A stretch of 64,000 nt of DNA from Pogona vitticeps (GCF_051106095.1 NC_135785.1:220405045-220469044); one strand, 5' to 3'. Shown: positions 1 through 13,135, counted from the stretch's first letter. Made by a program: numbers and translations. Notes: generated from the sequence alone by a model not told the origin.

Positions 1-1650
1 GATCTATGAACGTTGGGAAGCTGGATGTGGTCAAACAGGAGATGGCAAGAATAAGCCTCGACATCCTGGGCATCAGCGAACTAAAATGGACAGGAATGGG
101 CGAATTCAGCTCAGATGATTATCGTATCTACTATTGTGGGCAAGAATCCCGTAGAAGGAATGGAGTAGCCTTCATAGTCAACAAAAGAGTGGGAAAAGCT
201 GTAATGGGATACAATCTCAAAAATGATAGAATGATGTCAATACGAATCCAAGGCAGACCTTTCAACATCACAATAATCCAAGTTTATGCACCAACTACCA
301 CTGCTGAGGAGACTGAAATTGACCAGTTTTATGAAGATTTACAACACCTTCTAGAACTGACACCAAAGAAAGATGTTCTTCTCATTCTAGGGGACTGGAA
401 TGCTAAAGTAGGGAGCCAAGAGATAAAAGGTATAACAGGGAAGTTTGGCCTTGGAGTACAAGCTGGATTCCGAAGGGGCAGAGGAACTCGAGACCAAATT
501 GCTAACATGCGCTGGATTATGGAGAAAGCCAGGGAGTTCCAGAAAAATATCTACTTCTGCTTCATCGACTATGCAAAAGCCTTTGACTATGTGGACCACA
601 GTAAACTATGGTAAGTCCTTAAAGAAATGGGAGTGCCTGACCACCTTGTCTATCTCCTGAGAAACCTATATGTAGGACAGGAAGCAAGAGTTAGAACTGG
701 CAATGGAACAACTGATTGGTTCAAAATTGGGAAAGGAGTACGACAAGGCTGTATATTGTCCCCCTGCTTATTTAACTTATATGCAGAATACATCATGCGG
801 AAGGCTGGACTGGAGGAATCCCAAACCGGAATTAAGATTGCCGGAAGAAATATCAACAATCTCAGATATGCAGATGATACCACTCTGATGGCAGAAAGTG
901 AGGAGGAATTAAAGAACCTTGTAATGAGGGTGAAAGAGGAGAGTGCAAAAAATGGTCTGAAACTCAACATCAAAAAAACTAAGATAATGGCCACTGGTCC
1001 CATCACCTCCTGGCAAATAGAAGGGGAAGATATGGAGGCAGTGACAGATTTTACTTTCTTGGGCTCCATGATCACTGCAGATGGAGACAGCAGCCACAAA
1101 ATTAAAAGATGCCTGCTTCTGGGGAGGAAAGCGATGACAAACCTTGACAGCATCTTAAAAAGCAGAGACATCACCTTGCCAACAAAAGTCCAAATAGTCA
1201 AAGCTATGGTTTTTCCTGTTGTGATGTATGGATGTGAGAGCTGGACCATAAAGAAAGCACACCGCTGAAGAATTGATGCCTTTGAATTGTGGTGCTGGAG
1301 GAGGCTCTTGAGAGTCCCCTGGACTGCAAGGAGAACAAACCTATCAATTCTAAAGGAAATCAACCCTGAGTGCTCACTGGAAGGACAGATCCTGAAGCTG
1401 AGGCTCCAGTACTTTGCCCATCTGATGAGAAGAGAAGACTCCTTGGAAAAGACCTTGATGTTAGGAAAGTGTGACGGCAAGAGGAGAAGGGGACGACAGA
1501 GGATGAGATGGCTGGACAGTGTCTGCGAAGCAACCAACATGAAATTGACAGACCTCCCGGAGGCAGTGGAAGATAGGAGGGCCTGGCGTGCTCTGGTCCA
1601 TGGGGTCACGAAGAGTCGGACACGACTAAACGACTAAACAACAACAACAC
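1..1650 (+). mobile_element. BovB (RTE clade) LINE, 5'-truncated by the window and internally deleted
   Basis: This is a non-LTR retrotransposon ORF. The first 430 bases encode the apurinic-type endonuclease (ISELKWTGMGEF, LILGDWNAKVGS). The rest encodes reverse transcriptase (FIDYAKAF, GVRQGCILSP, LRYADDTTLM) and the long BovB C-terminus (WCWRRLLRVPWTARR, RGRQRMRWLD, GVTKSRTRLND). The copy ends in the typical BovB 3' end with (AAC)n at about 1,635-1,650. About half of the normal ORF is missing: the endonuclease runs directly into the reverse transcriptase near 450, at a Val-Gln that occurs on both sides in intact BovB, so an in-frame deletion between short direct repeats is likely. Otherwise one frame runs through, with only two stops, TAA at 612 and TGA at 1,266; the second looks like CpG decay of CGA. 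The copy is therefore fairly young. It lies in ILDR2 intron 3, antisense to the gene. Confidence 0.95.
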
Positions 1651-1744
1651 TTAGGACCAAACATGGAAAATATACAAAGCAAACCAGTCTCCCTTCTTGA
1701 GAACTTGTAGTATTGTTTCTAGCGTTACCATTCTGAATTTTTTA

Positions 1745-2420
1745 GGTCTAACTAAGAATTTACAAGTCCAAAACAGGGCTCAGGCTTCCATCCTTCTTTG
1801 GGACCATTAAAATAGGGTTCTGGCCCTTGAATCCTCAAAGAGGCTAGCTGAGTGGAGCTAGGCCTACAATTATCGACCTGTCTCTAATATTCAATTCTTG
1901 GTTAAGGTGTTGGAGTGGGTTGCACCTTCTCAGCCCTAGGGGTTCCTGGACGAGACAGATTATCTAAATTAATTTCAATCTGGTTTGAGGCCTGGTTATG
2001 GAATGAAGATTGTTCCGGTCTCCCTGGTGGATGTCTTAAGCTGGGACCTGGACAAACGTAATGTGTTCCTGTTTGTTCTGCTGAACTTCTCATCAGATTC
2101 AATACCATTGATCATGATATTCTCCCAACCCAACTCTCTGGAATGGGACTTGGAGGCATTTTATGAGTTAGCTTGAGTGTTAAAATAATCAGGAGAGGCC
2201 TTTTTCTCAGTCCCACTACCTTCACGGGTGCGCTTGGTGGGTACAAGGGAGAAGGCCTTCTCTGTTGCCACTCCCAGACTTTGAAACTTCCTCCCACAAG
2301 AGGCTAGCCTGGCTTCATCTTTACTGTCCTTCTGCAAGCAGGTGAAGACCTTTCTCTTTAGACAAGCTTTTCCCTGAGTGACTGGCTGCCTGATTTTATC
2401 CCAAAGGAAGAACTAGTGTG
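1745..2420 (+). mobile_element. L2-type LINE fragment (RT start joined to ORF2 C-terminus)
   Basis: Conceptual translation around 1,865-2,120 gives the L2 reverse transcriptase phrases YRPVSN, FLDETDYL and RPGYG in disrupted frames. At about 2,230-2,370 comes the ORF2 C-terminal signature (EKAFSVATPRL, then KTFLFRQAF). The core of the reverse transcriptase between these parts is missing, so this is an old, internally deleted copy. It has several frame disruptions and no coding capacity. Confidence 0.75.
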
Positions 2421-2579
2421 CTCCCATTGCACATTGATAATTAGTGAAACAAACACCCAGGACCAGGATAAAATACATCCTCCTACCCAACATGTCCATC
2501 TTGTAGCCATCTCTGTTATTTGGTATGGTGTTGTGATGCCCTTTTGTCCTGGTTTGAGAAGCCTTCAAAATGACTGAAT

Positions 2580-3095
2580 TTGGTTTGTTTGTTTGTTTGT
2601 TTATTTAACTTATATGCCGCCCACACTACCTAAAGGTCTCTGGGTGACTTACAACAATTAAAATACAGTAAAAAAGATAAAAATTAAAATAAAGTGCTAC
2701 TCCTGTCCTCTGAAGATGCCTGGCGAAACGTTAGGAAGAACAACATTCAGAACACGGCCAAAAAGCCCGAAAAACTCACAACAACCATTAAATCCCGGCC
2801 GTGAAAGCCTTCGCGAATAAGTTAAAATACAATTACAATATTTACTCTAAAAATTGCCATCAGGACCCACAGTTGATATTATTTCAATTAAAAGCCTTCT
2901 GGAACAGGAAGGGTTTGACCTGGCACCAAAATGTCATCAGCGTTGGCACCAGACGAATCTCAATTGGGATGGCATTCCATAGTCTGGGGGCAGCTGCCAA
3001 AAAGGCCCTTTGTCTACAAGCCATCCCTCTTACTTCCTTGAGGGACGGCTTTTTCAACAGGCCCCCTGGCTAGATCTTAACTGCTGGGTAGGTCC
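2580..3095 (-). mobile_element. L2-type LINE 3' end, reverse orientation, split by another repeat
   Basis: Bases 2,580-2,690 are a TTTG/TTTA-rich tail followed by tatatgccgcccacactacc, the L2-type 3' end seen again at 41,101-41,215. Bases 2,830-3,095, read on the minus strand, give an ORF2 C-terminal end (KKALFAAAP-like, then a phrase like FWRQVK and FLFQ). The same segment recurs in sense at 17,870-18,060. The two halves belong together if the repeat at 2,699-2,817 is removed, so this is probably one LINE tail interrupted by a later insertion. Confidence 0.6.
2699..2817 (+). repeat. Short interspersed repeat with GCGAAACGTTAGG core, unnamed family
   Basis: The segment contains gaagatgcctggcgaaacgt and then aacacggccaaaaagcccg. 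Related pieces occur at 13,022-13,135 and 51,660-51,715, which shows a dispersed family. The layout recalls the end of a Penelope-like or LINE element in squamates, but I cannot assign the family. It appears to be inserted in the L2 tail described around it. Confidence 0.5.
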
Positions 3096-3099
3096 ATAT

Positions 3100-6000
3100 G
3101 GAAGGAATGTGAATGCTTGAGAAGAAATGCAACCTCTTTATCATGGATTTTGTATGTTTTCCAGGCATCTCAAGGTGGGTTGTGAGGTAGACGGTTTCTT
3201 CCATGATTTCTAAATCAGAGCAAGTAAAGATGGAAATATGACCAATCTGGACAGGAGTGGCAGCATAAACTGAATCAGATCTGGGTGAAATTTATTTTTG
3301 AACTGAAGATACTTTCTCATTTTTAGCATTAGATTGGCGTAAGAATGGTACATGAGGGAGGACTGACATCTACCACATCGGACTCTGAGGTGATAATCAG
3401 TACAGACAGAGAGTTTCCTGCTGACTCACTGTCTGAATTACAGGCAGTGGGATGTGAATCTTCACTAACTATTGAATGTTCTAATTCTGTAGTATGCTTT
3501 GAGACTTTCAAATGATAAAGCAGTAGTGGTATGTGAGCACTTTCCTGCAAGATGTGTTGGTTTGGAAGAGGGTTTGTGCTTGTGACCTAGGTTCGAAATA
3601 GGGTGGTCTTGAGTAGCATCCCTATGGGCTGTAGATTGTCTTGCTGGGCCACAACTGCAAGAGTCCTTCGTCAACTCTGATCCTGAGCCAGAGAAGGACC
3701 AGGATTTGGGGATGGTGGTGTCTTTTTAAATTTATTCTATTCTGTAGACAGAAAAGATCCATCTTAGGATGCAGCTGACCACCAATGTTGAGACCACTTG
3801 GAGGATCAGAACAGTGACCAAGGTATATGTTGGCAGCTGTGTTTATGCGCAGCTAACCTAGTGGACAGTTCTGAATCCCTCAATATATTCATCTCAAACT
3901 TATGCCGATTTCTTAAGACTCTCACGCACTGGTGTGAACAGGAGATTTTGACAGAGAATGAGACTCTGAATCAGACTGTGACTTCAAAACCCACCACTTC
4001 TATTCCTGGGGAACTGGTAGTTTACAAGTCAAGTCTCTGCAGCTCCTTACCAGTGGCCTCAATTCCAAGGACTTCCATTCCATTGCCTTTGGCTGTGCTT
4101 TCATACCAATAGGGTATAGGAGAATACAATGGCATACCCCTGAGAAAGCCAGGATATTTCTACTCTTGCATTCTAGGAAATCATGGAATGGCAAAGGAAA
4201 ATGCTACTCAGGTCCTGCATATGGCACCGGATAGAAGTAGAGCATTGCACCATATACTCCAATGTGACCTCTTCTGGCTGGAGGTGAGTTTTGGAGATAC
4301 TCTTTCAATGGGGAGCACTTCTCTCCTGTAGTGGAGAAATCTTACTCAGTGTTTGCTGGGTAAGCTAACTTCACTCTGAAGATTGATAATATGTTGGAGA
4401 TGGTGCCTGCATTTAGGACATCTCTTCCTCTGAGGCTGAACAGAGGCATACAAGCTCATCTTGTTCTTATCTAAAGGCTGCAGGAAAGATCTGGCTACTC
4501 ACAGTTCTTTAGATGTCTTTAGAACCTTTGGATGTTCTTTAGACCCTTTCAGCTTATATTTCTGCTTTGGTTTCTTTGCAGAAATTTAATCCACGTCAAT
4601 AGATTTATTTCTTTTTAGAAACTAATGCAATGTTGCTTTTGATACAGATGCCAACACTGCCCTCGAAGAAGTAGATTTTGGAGCTGACAGTGCCCTTGAA
4701 ATTGACCATACACTATCAGTATTGAGTGAAGGTAATTACGCCTCTGATTGTACTTGTGGCGAGTTCAGCCTGGAGGTCTTCCATTATTATTTGCTTGGAG
4801 GATGTCTTACAAATAGATATTGCTGGAACTGAGGACACCTGTTGAGATAGCGAACCAACCACCTAAAGTGATTAGGTGGAATTTAAGACAAGATTGCCAG
4901 TTTTTAATCACAATCTTCATGAACTGTTTGCAGTTTTTGAATGGGCCTGTTGGGGCCATAAAAGACAAGAAGGCCTTACAATGATTAAGGCAGAAAGGCC
5001 TTAGATTAATGAACAGGAATGGAGAATCCTTACAATGACAAAGGCAAGAAGGCCTTAGAATGAACGAAAAACAGTAACAACTTTTTAAAGGGAACTTACA
5101 GGCAAAGGAAGAAGGATGATGAGGAAGATGACAATAACAAAAGGTAAGATTTTCAAGATTTTCAAAACGGTAAAAGAAAAAATTAGCTCTAATGAATGTT
5201 CCTAGGCATGTGCCTGCATGTGTGCGCTCTTTAAGCTCTAAAATGTTCTGACAGCTTTCACACAGACACAGAAACACCTATATATGTGATTCACTGAGAC
5301 CATGAAGAAGAACCACAATCAGTACAGGGACTTGTCTCACTGGTACCATTTGCACTTGATACTGAACAAGAATACTACTCTCCGGATCTTAATAGGTAAA
5401 CATCCTGTGCACTATAAGGATGTTCACTTCTCAAAACCCTGAGGCACTTGCATTTCATTTCCAGTGCATCTGGTACTGACCACATCTTCACACTCTGAAC
5501 TCCAAAACAATAACCCAGTAGACATTCTATCAATCCTTTTTTTATAGCATATCCTCACAAAACAACTGAATCAGGCTGGATAGTCAGAGGCCATGTTGTA
5601 CTCTCCACTCCCCCATAAAGTTTAAATAACCGGATTCCAGAACAGGAACAATACACACACCCTACTGAAAATATTTTCCTTTTCCTAGCCTCATAGATTT
5701 TTCTCACCCTCCCCTCCAACCCTCCCCTCTCATGAGAAATTCAGGCTGTAATGAAACTCACTAAGCCTTCTTCTTAGCAGCTAGTTTTGTTTGCAAAAGC
5801 CAGTCAGAGGCTATGCCTCAATCTGAACCTGTTGATCCAAATATGTCAGTGAATTTCCCCTATGTACCACCCAACAAGAGATACAAGAGATACAAAGAAT
5901 AAATAATTGTGCCACCACAACTGGCTTTCAGCATTTTATTTTTTCTCACAGGCAGATTTAATTCGGTGATAACCCTTCTTCAACTGGTATGCGTTTCTTC

Positions 6001-8026
6001 CTCTTCACAAAACTTCCCCCAATTCTAATTTTTAAAACCGGCTGTTAAGTAGGCTGCTGAAAAACACTACAGCTGACCCAGCCGCTCTTGTTCATACCAG
6101 TGGTTTCCACAGCAACGGTAGGGGGAGGTAACACACAGGCTTGTCATGAATGCGTGCTAATTGAAGGCCAACTTTCCTCCCACAGGGATGAGCAACAAGT
6201 GAACCAAAAATATATAACAAGAGAGGACAAAAGAACACACTCTGGGTGGGGAAGAAAGAGGTTTGAAAACCTTAAGATTTTTTTGTGCAGAAGTACAGAC
6301 ACTTTCCAGCTAGAAATGAGATAATTCAGACCTAAGCCAGCTGAGATATTTCTGTATTTTGAGGAAGTGAGACAGAAAGAGGAAGGGTCAACAAGTATTG
6401 TCAGATTCTTTAGGAGGTTTATTATGTTTAAGAGCACCTGGTTTCCAAACTGTCCCTGACACAGTTACAAGTCTATCCCATTTCCACCATTCAGTTGTTT
6501 TCTATTCAACCACTATAGGAGTATTTCACTTAGAAGGGGAATGCTTGCAGTATATTTAAGTACCTACATGGAACCTTTATTTTAGTTCCATTTCCAAACA
6601 ACTGAGGAAAAGCAATCCCTCTACACCAATAAACGGATCTAAAATCAACCTAGCACTGGGAAGGCAACCCCCCCCAAGTGTTTGTATTTAGAACATTCCA
6701 TCCTTCTCCTTTAAGAGTTGTTGTGCACCTTTCTAGACGAGCAACTGGGCATGCATTCTTTTTGGCATACTCATTGTTTGTTTAGCCAAGAAACAGCAGC
6801 CTCAGTTTCCAACTGCCATAACAGCTGAAGGAGAGATATAGAGAGAAAATGGCTGCAGAACGAGGGAAGGGAAGCAGGGAGGGGAGAAGGGAGAAAATGG
6901 AAATGCACAAACAGAGCAGAGAGTGGAGAAATATATTTTAAAAAATTACTTCCTCATACCCTTTGCAGAAGAGCAAACGCTTAACTGACAGCTGATTGGG
7001 CTACAAGGGATCATTTGCCATTTGGACAGGAAGAGCATGCCAAACAGCACATTGCTCCTCCATCAAACCTTAACAGACCCTATGTAGCCTGATCCCATAC
7101 CCAATACAGCCAGTCTGGATAGTCTCTAAGTCTATTTTTTGCATGTATAATGACAATAACAAGAATAAGTCTTGTGGTATCTTTATGACTGCTACATTTA
7201 TTTCACTGTGATCTTTTGTGTACCAAAGTTCTCTTTTTTAGGCAAAGGGATAAAGCAGTTAGGTCACAACTTTAAACAAGATATGGAAGGAATACTTGCT
7301 AAATTCTTTTAGCTCATTGACTCCGGTTGTTACAACCAGAACTTGAGCTTAATGCATTAGATTTAAAACATTAGTATGAAATTTAGATTGCTTGTTTGTT
7401 TGTCAAATGGGAGGAAAAGCATCTAATAAAAGTAATATTCTAAAGATAATGTATTAAAAGTAATATTTATAGAGGTTTCATTGGATCAAAGCCTGAGTTT
7501 TTAATATATACAACAACACCTCTGAAGAAAAAAGCACCCATGCCTGTCTCTGAAAAGTAGTTGGTCACAATCTTGAATAAACATATCCAGACAATAACAC
7601 CTAGATGCCTTCACTACCACAGCTAGGCGTCTATGTTATTTCTCAGGAGCTTGTGGAAATTATAGTCTGAAACCTCAGAAGCCCTAAATGTAGGCTTCTA
7701 CTGCTCTGTAGCACAGACAATAATGGTTTTAGCATTTCTAGTTACAGCAAGACAAAGCCTTGTACCACTTTTAACGACCAACAACAGGGTTACTAAATGG
7801 AATCTTGGAAGTTTGCTTTCTTTTCTGTTCTTGCTGCAAGGCTAATAGAAGTTTCCTCTTTGGAACTACCCATACAGACATTTAGGGGGAGAACTTTCTG
7901 AATTAAACAGTTTCACCTGCCAGACAATCTGATAGATTTGCTCCAAAAAAATTATTATTCACAAATTACCCATGCAACACAGAAGCCAGTACTCTCCCCA
8001 CCCCTAGTTGTGTGATTTAGGGACAC

Positions 8027-8062
<36 letters not shown>

Positions 8063-8660
8063 TAACCACCCATCTAATGTTTTGAATTCTGAAATAAAAC
8101 AATAATCATTCTCATTTGGGGAATTTATGTAGTTTGAAAACTTCACAAATGTGGGCAAAACAAATGTAGAAAATGCAGGCACTTGTATGAACTATCAGCA
8201 ATGTTTGCATAAAAACATCACACTTTCTACTGGAAGAATTCCACTGAAAGCCCCAGGAAATTCCTCCCCAACCAGCAGGAAGAATGCTGTAATTCCTCAT
8301 CTTTTCTAAAGAAGATGAGACAAGTGAGGATTTAATTTCCTAGTTCACTTATAGAGCACATGAGTATAGGTGCGGGGATCAAGTAAAATGAGATACAGTA
8401 AATGACAACTGCATTAAGAGAGTATGAATGTTCAATGTTCGCTGAAACTATCTGAAAGATCATTACCAATGTCAAAAATGCCATTGTCATTTTCTGCATC
8501 CCATTTCACTCTGTCCCATAACCTCACCTATGGATACTTCATGTATAAATCTGTGGTCTTAATATAATACTATGTCAGGAAAGTGGATTGTTATCTACCA
8601 CAGCTCACATATAAGCACAAAGAGGTACAACTAAATTGAAGGTATAATATTTCCTGTTTA
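3100..8660. other. ILDR2 intron 3 sequence without recognised genes
   Basis: This is AT-rich intronic DNA in which I see no exon with flanking splice sites and no clear transposon. Short open frames here (for example at 4,807-5,277 and 6,088-6,324) have no recognisable domain and no plausible splice context. The only clear structure is the CA microsatellite at 8,027-8,060. Older decayed repeats may be present but cannot be named by eye. Confidence 0.5.
8027..8060. repeat. (CA)n microsatellite
   Basis: Uninterrupted CA dinucleotides run for about 17 units, directly after gggacacgga. It is a simple sequence repeat with no coding role. Confidence 0.95.
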
Positions 8661-8666
8661 CTTATA

Positions 8667-10000
8667 CAGTGGTGCCTCGCACAACGAGTGCCTCACACAA
8701 CGATAAATTCACACAATGATGGCTTTTTCTGAAAAATTTGCCGCCTCACACAACGATGTTTCCTATGGGGAATTTTCGTACAACGATTTTGGGACCATGC
8801 TTCACAGAACGATTGCATTTTGGGTCCCCTGTTTCACTTAACGATGTTTTAAAAAAAAAAGCGGGAAAGGTGGCTGTTTGGCAATGCTAATTTGTTCTTC
8901 TAACTGCCTGTACCCAGGATGCATTGCGCCTGTGCAGGGAAAGGATAAAAAACCTTCCCCATGCATCCTGGGTTTACTTTCCCACATGCAGTTCAAAGGT
9001 TGGCTTTGCCTCTTTGCTCTGTCTTGTGGGTGCTTTCTGTGCTAGAGAACTTTCAAAGGTAAGCTTGCATTTCTTCTCCTGGGTGGGTGGTGGGTTTTAC
9101 AGTGTATCTGTACTGTACTGTATTGCAAAACTCTGATGATTTTTGCAAGGGGGAATTTGGGTCTGTCTGGCTTTGGTTATGGGGTTTTTTTTCATTGGGG
9201 AAATTGCAGGGGTTTTTTTGGCTGGGGGTTTCTGTGGATTTGTGTGGGATTTGAATGCCCAAGTTCAAACTTGATTTTAATTTTTTTTCCTGCATGCTGC
9301 TTCTTGGTTGGGGGGGAGGTTATGCTTTGTGTGTGTGGAATTCTGCAAGGAAATGGTTGCTGTTCTCTTGTGGCCATGCCTGCCTCTGGGATTTGGATGC
9401 CCAAGTTCAAACTTGATTTTAATTTTTTTTCCTGCATGCTGCTTCTTGGTTGGGGTGGGGGTTATGCTTTGTGTGTGTGGAATTCTGCAAGGAAATGGTT
9501 GCTGTTCTCTTGTGGCCATGCCTGCCTCTGGGATTCGGATGCCCAAGTTCAAATCTGATTTTAAAAAATTTTTAACTGCTGCCATGCTGCTTTTTGGTTG
9601 GGGGGGGGTCTATGCATCTCAATGGAGCAGAAAATTTTTTACCAAAATTTAACGAAGACTCAGAAACTGTTTTAAATGCTTGGACTCGTTAGTGCAGCTT
9701 GTGAAACCTTTGCAAACTTAATCTGGCTTTGTTCTGAGTCTTCGTTAATTTTTGGTGAATTTTTTTCTCCCCCATTGAGATGCCTTGAAGCCTACTCAAT
9801 GTATTTGAATGGTGGATACATTGTTTCACACAACGATGTTTCCTATGGGGATTTTCGCTTAAGGACGGCAATCCGTTCCAATTAGAACGGATTATCCGGT
9901 TTTCAATGCATCTCTATGGGAAATGGTGTTTCACAGAACGATGTTTTCACAGAACGTTTTTTTTTTTAACCAATTAACATCGTTGTGCGAGGCACCACTG
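8667..10000. mobile_element. Tigger-like miniature DNA transposon, long copy (1.33 kb)
   Basis: The terminal inverted repeats are cagtggtgcctcgcacaacg at the left and its reverse complement at the right. A TA duplication flanks the element (8,665-8,666 and 10,001-10,002), as expected for the Tc1/mariner-pogo superfamily. There is no transposase frame, so it is non-autonomous. The interior holds 2.2 copies of a 142-bp tandem repeat (about 9,250-9,560) and a foldback with arms of about 50 bp (9,615-9,666 and 9,733-9,784). Open frames across the tandem repeat have no known domain and are side effects of its period and composition. Confidence 0.88.
9250..9560. repeat. 142-bp tandem repeat, about 2.2 units
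   Basis: The phrase aagttcaaacttgattttaa starts at 9,261 and 9,403, and a diverged form starts at 9,545, so the period is 142 bases. The second unit differs from the first by only a few bases, which indicates a fairly recent duplication inside the transposon. Confidence 0.9.
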
Positions 10001-10002
10001 TA

Positions 10003-11160
10003 CTGTACAATTTTATTCCCCCCTCCATTCTTGAATGCACTATATTAAATGCTAAGAAATAAGCTCTTTTTGATCTTTTTTCTTTACTCTTAGAAAATCC
10101 ACACACACTGAAAGTAATACAGAATGATAAATAAAAATCCCCACAAAAGAAAATGATGGTTTAGAGCTGCAAACTCCTTAGTCCACAACAAGGTCCCTCA
10201 AGAAATGCTCAGCAAGAATAATATATTTTATTGCAAGTCTGGTGGATGATGAGCGAAACTGGGAAAACTACATTTCAGGATTGATTTTTCCACACCTGTA
10301 CCAAAATGTATTGTTCCAACATGTCAAAATTCTCATATTTCTGTGAGGGTGACTACTGGGATTTCCTGCCTCATATGAATCAGTATGAACAATGTATATA
10401 TTTTAGTAGAAGTACTACAGTCAGCAACTTATTTCAGAAGAGGGACCTGACCCCACCCCTTGTGACTGCGTCTATTAAAGGGTAACTTCTTCAGGCTAAA
10501 GGATAATCTGAACAAACACTTATTTCTGTGCAGACATCCGCAGGGACGTGTATTCTGCCATTTCACCTATTCCCACAACTATATGCCGGAACTACACTTC
10601 AGTCTAGCACTTAGCAAAGGTGCCAAATTCAATTCAGAATCAAAAGCAGGGGAGGCACAAAGTAGGAACAAGCTGGCACAGGGAAAATGGCATATCAAGC
10701 TATCCAGATAACAGATCATCCATCTTGGCTTCCAGTTTACTGTTGCTGTTTCTCACAGGAAAGGAAACAACAGAAATTTGATAAATGGATTGTAACAGTA
10801 GCATGGTTTTCCGAGTCTTTCCTACAAACAGCTCCTTACAACTGAGGGTTACAACGCTTCTTGTTCTCATGTATCAGTGACTCACAGCAACTACCTTCCT
10901 GCTAGACAAACTAGATGGCCCAGTTTATTCAGATTGTCCCAGATGGTTTTATCTAAATGGCACTTTTGTCCTTGTTTCATAAAAAAAAAACTAGGACATA
11001 CTGTCATTGTCTCTATTCCCGCTGCACTGATTATACCTTTTTTACAGTAAAATATATCCGTATATATTTATACGGGTATATAAATATAGTATATCCGGCA
11101 GCATTTTCCTAAATGCACCTTCTGCCTCTCAGCTTGAAGTGTAAGTTTGAGCCATGGAAA
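10003..11160. other. ILDR2 intron 3, no recognised feature
   Basis: I see no gene, RNA gene or nameable transposon here. The stretch is AT-rich and includes a small AT-palindromic patch at about 11,050-11,095 (repeated tatatccg/tatacggg motifs). Confidence 0.4.
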
Positions 11161-11164
11161 TAGT

Positions 11165-11815
11165 CATACTTCAAGAAGTATATAGCAAGATCTACAAGGT
11201 ATAATTGATATGCTGGTGAAGCATGAAGATGTGAGCAGAGTCTTTGGAGAGGTGAAGGCCACCCACCACGTGTGTGCCAGATCCTTGCCCTTCCTGACTT
11301 TTAACAGCAGCCAGAGGGAGACTGGCTTGAGTGGGTTAAGGGAGTGGTGAATGGCTCCTTGGAGCAAGGCAGGTTACCAGCATGCCTAAAGGAGGCACTA
11401 GCAAGGCCTTTGTTTATAAAGTCTGTTTCTCGGCCCAATTCAAAGTGTTGGTTATTACCTATACATGAGATTTCTCAGCTCTTAAGGTCCACTGCAGAGG
11501 CTCTTCTGTTAGTCCCACCACCTTCTCAAGCTTGTTTGGTGAGGACACGAGAGAAGGCCTTCTCAATGGCTGCTCCAAGGCTTTAGAATGTGCTGCCCTA
11601 AGAACCTAGGTTGGCCCCTTCCCTCTTGTTTTCTATTGCCAGGCAAATACCTTTTTCACATAGGCTTTTAAGCAATAAGTGTCTCAGAAATGCTTTGTTG
11701 ATTAACTTACAAATTTTTAAAGGTTCTTAAAGGTTTTTAATTTTTTTAATCTTGCTTTTAATCTTGATATATGTTTATTTTTTAAATAAAGACCTGGGAC
11801 ACCTATGGGGAGAAG
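11165..11815 (+). mobile_element. L2-type LINE fragment, internally deleted
   Basis: The frame at 11,344-11,586 reads RLPACLKEALARPLF (an L2 reverse transcriptase N-terminal phrase) and soon after REKAFSMAAPRL, the ORF2 C-terminal phrase, so the reverse transcriptase core is deleted. An AT-rich 3' part follows to about 11,815. The simple repeat at 11,822 begins directly after it and probably grew from the LINE tail. The copy is old and non-functional. Confidence 0.75.
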
Positions 11816-11821
11816 GATGTG

Positions 11822-12112
<291 letters not shown>

Positions 12113-12259
12113 GAAACAGCTAGCTTGTATTATTTTGGTCTGGTTATAGGGTTGTATAAAGACAACAGATACAGAGAAAGATACTACAATTTATTTGGGG
12201 AGCAAAAAATCTTTTGGAATTATTAATGTTGTGAGCCTTCACCTAATTTTTAGCATCTA

Positions 12260-12682
12260 CAGTGGTGCCTCGCATAGCGACGATAATCAGTGCAGCAAAA
12301 ATCGCTGCAAAGCGATTTTGTCGCTATGCGATATTAAAAAGCCCATAGGAATGCACTGAAACCCCTTCAATGCGTTCCTATTGCCTTCAGACTCACCTTT
12401 AAGCGAAAATCCTCCATACAGCAGCCATTTTTGCTGCCCGGTAAGCAAGGAATCCGTCCCAGAAAATAGCGGGCGGCCATTTTTTTTTACCCGGCGGCCA
12501 TTTTGGAACCACCGATCAGCTGTTAAAAAATCATCGCTTTGCGATGATCGGTAAGCGAAACAGGGTACCGATCATCACAAAGTGATTTTTCCCCATAGGG
12601 AACATCGCAAAGCAATCGCAAAAAGTTAATCGTTATGCAATTTCGTCGTTAAACGGGGTGCCCGTTAAGCGAGGCACCACTG
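12260..12682. mobile_element. Tigger-like miniature DNA transposon copy
   Basis: The element has the same ends as the copy at 8,667 (cagtggtgcctcgcatagcg and its complement) and is flanked by TA on both sides. At 423 bp with no coding frame, it is a typical short member. The interior shows self-complementary gcgat/atcgc tracts and the phrase ggcggccattttggaacc shared with the other short copies. Confidence 0.88.
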
Positions 12683-13021
12683 TATAAATATATGCAAATC
12701 TTACAAAATACTAGTCAGTATCCAGTAATGTTAGTGTAAGGAAACCAAACCGTATTGCTAAATGAAAATGTCACTACTTAGAAGTTATATTGGTGCACAT
12801 AACATCATGAAACAGGTCACAGAAAAGTAAAAAATAAGATACATGGTCAAAGTGGGAAAAATAACCTGTGTGCAACCATAAGCATGCACATAAGCATAAA
12901 ACAGGACAATAAGTCAAGTTTAGGAGAAGAGCTTATGATATCATTTTTTACGATAACTTGATTTTATAAACCTGTGATAGAGAACACACCACAGAGGTTA
13001 AAAGAAACGAAGAACTATTAT

Positions 13022-13135
13022 GGTTGTTGTGGGTTTTTCAGGCTGTTTGTCCATGTTCTGGAGAACACGGCCAACTAGCCCGAAAAAAACCACAACCACC
13101 ATTGAATCCCAGCCGTGAAAGCCTTGAAGAACACA
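13022..13135 (+). mobile_element. 114-bp retro-inserted repeat with inverted 5' part
   Basis: The piece is flanked by a perfect 12-bp duplication, aagaactattat (13,010-13,021 and 13,136-13,147). Its right part (aacacggccaactagcccg, then agccgtgaaagcctt) matches the end of the repeat at 2,699-2,817. Its left 40 bases are an imperfect inverted copy of that same part, so the element folds on itself. Variable-length duplication plus 5' inversion is what target-primed retrotransposition (LINE or Penelope-like) produces. The family is unassigned. Confidence 0.7.

Noticed and set aside
9136-9652. Repetitive open frames of 100-140 codons
   Set aside because: They follow the 142-bp tandem repeat of a miniature transposon; 142 is not a multiple of three, so the same DNA is read in different frames, and there is no start context or domain.
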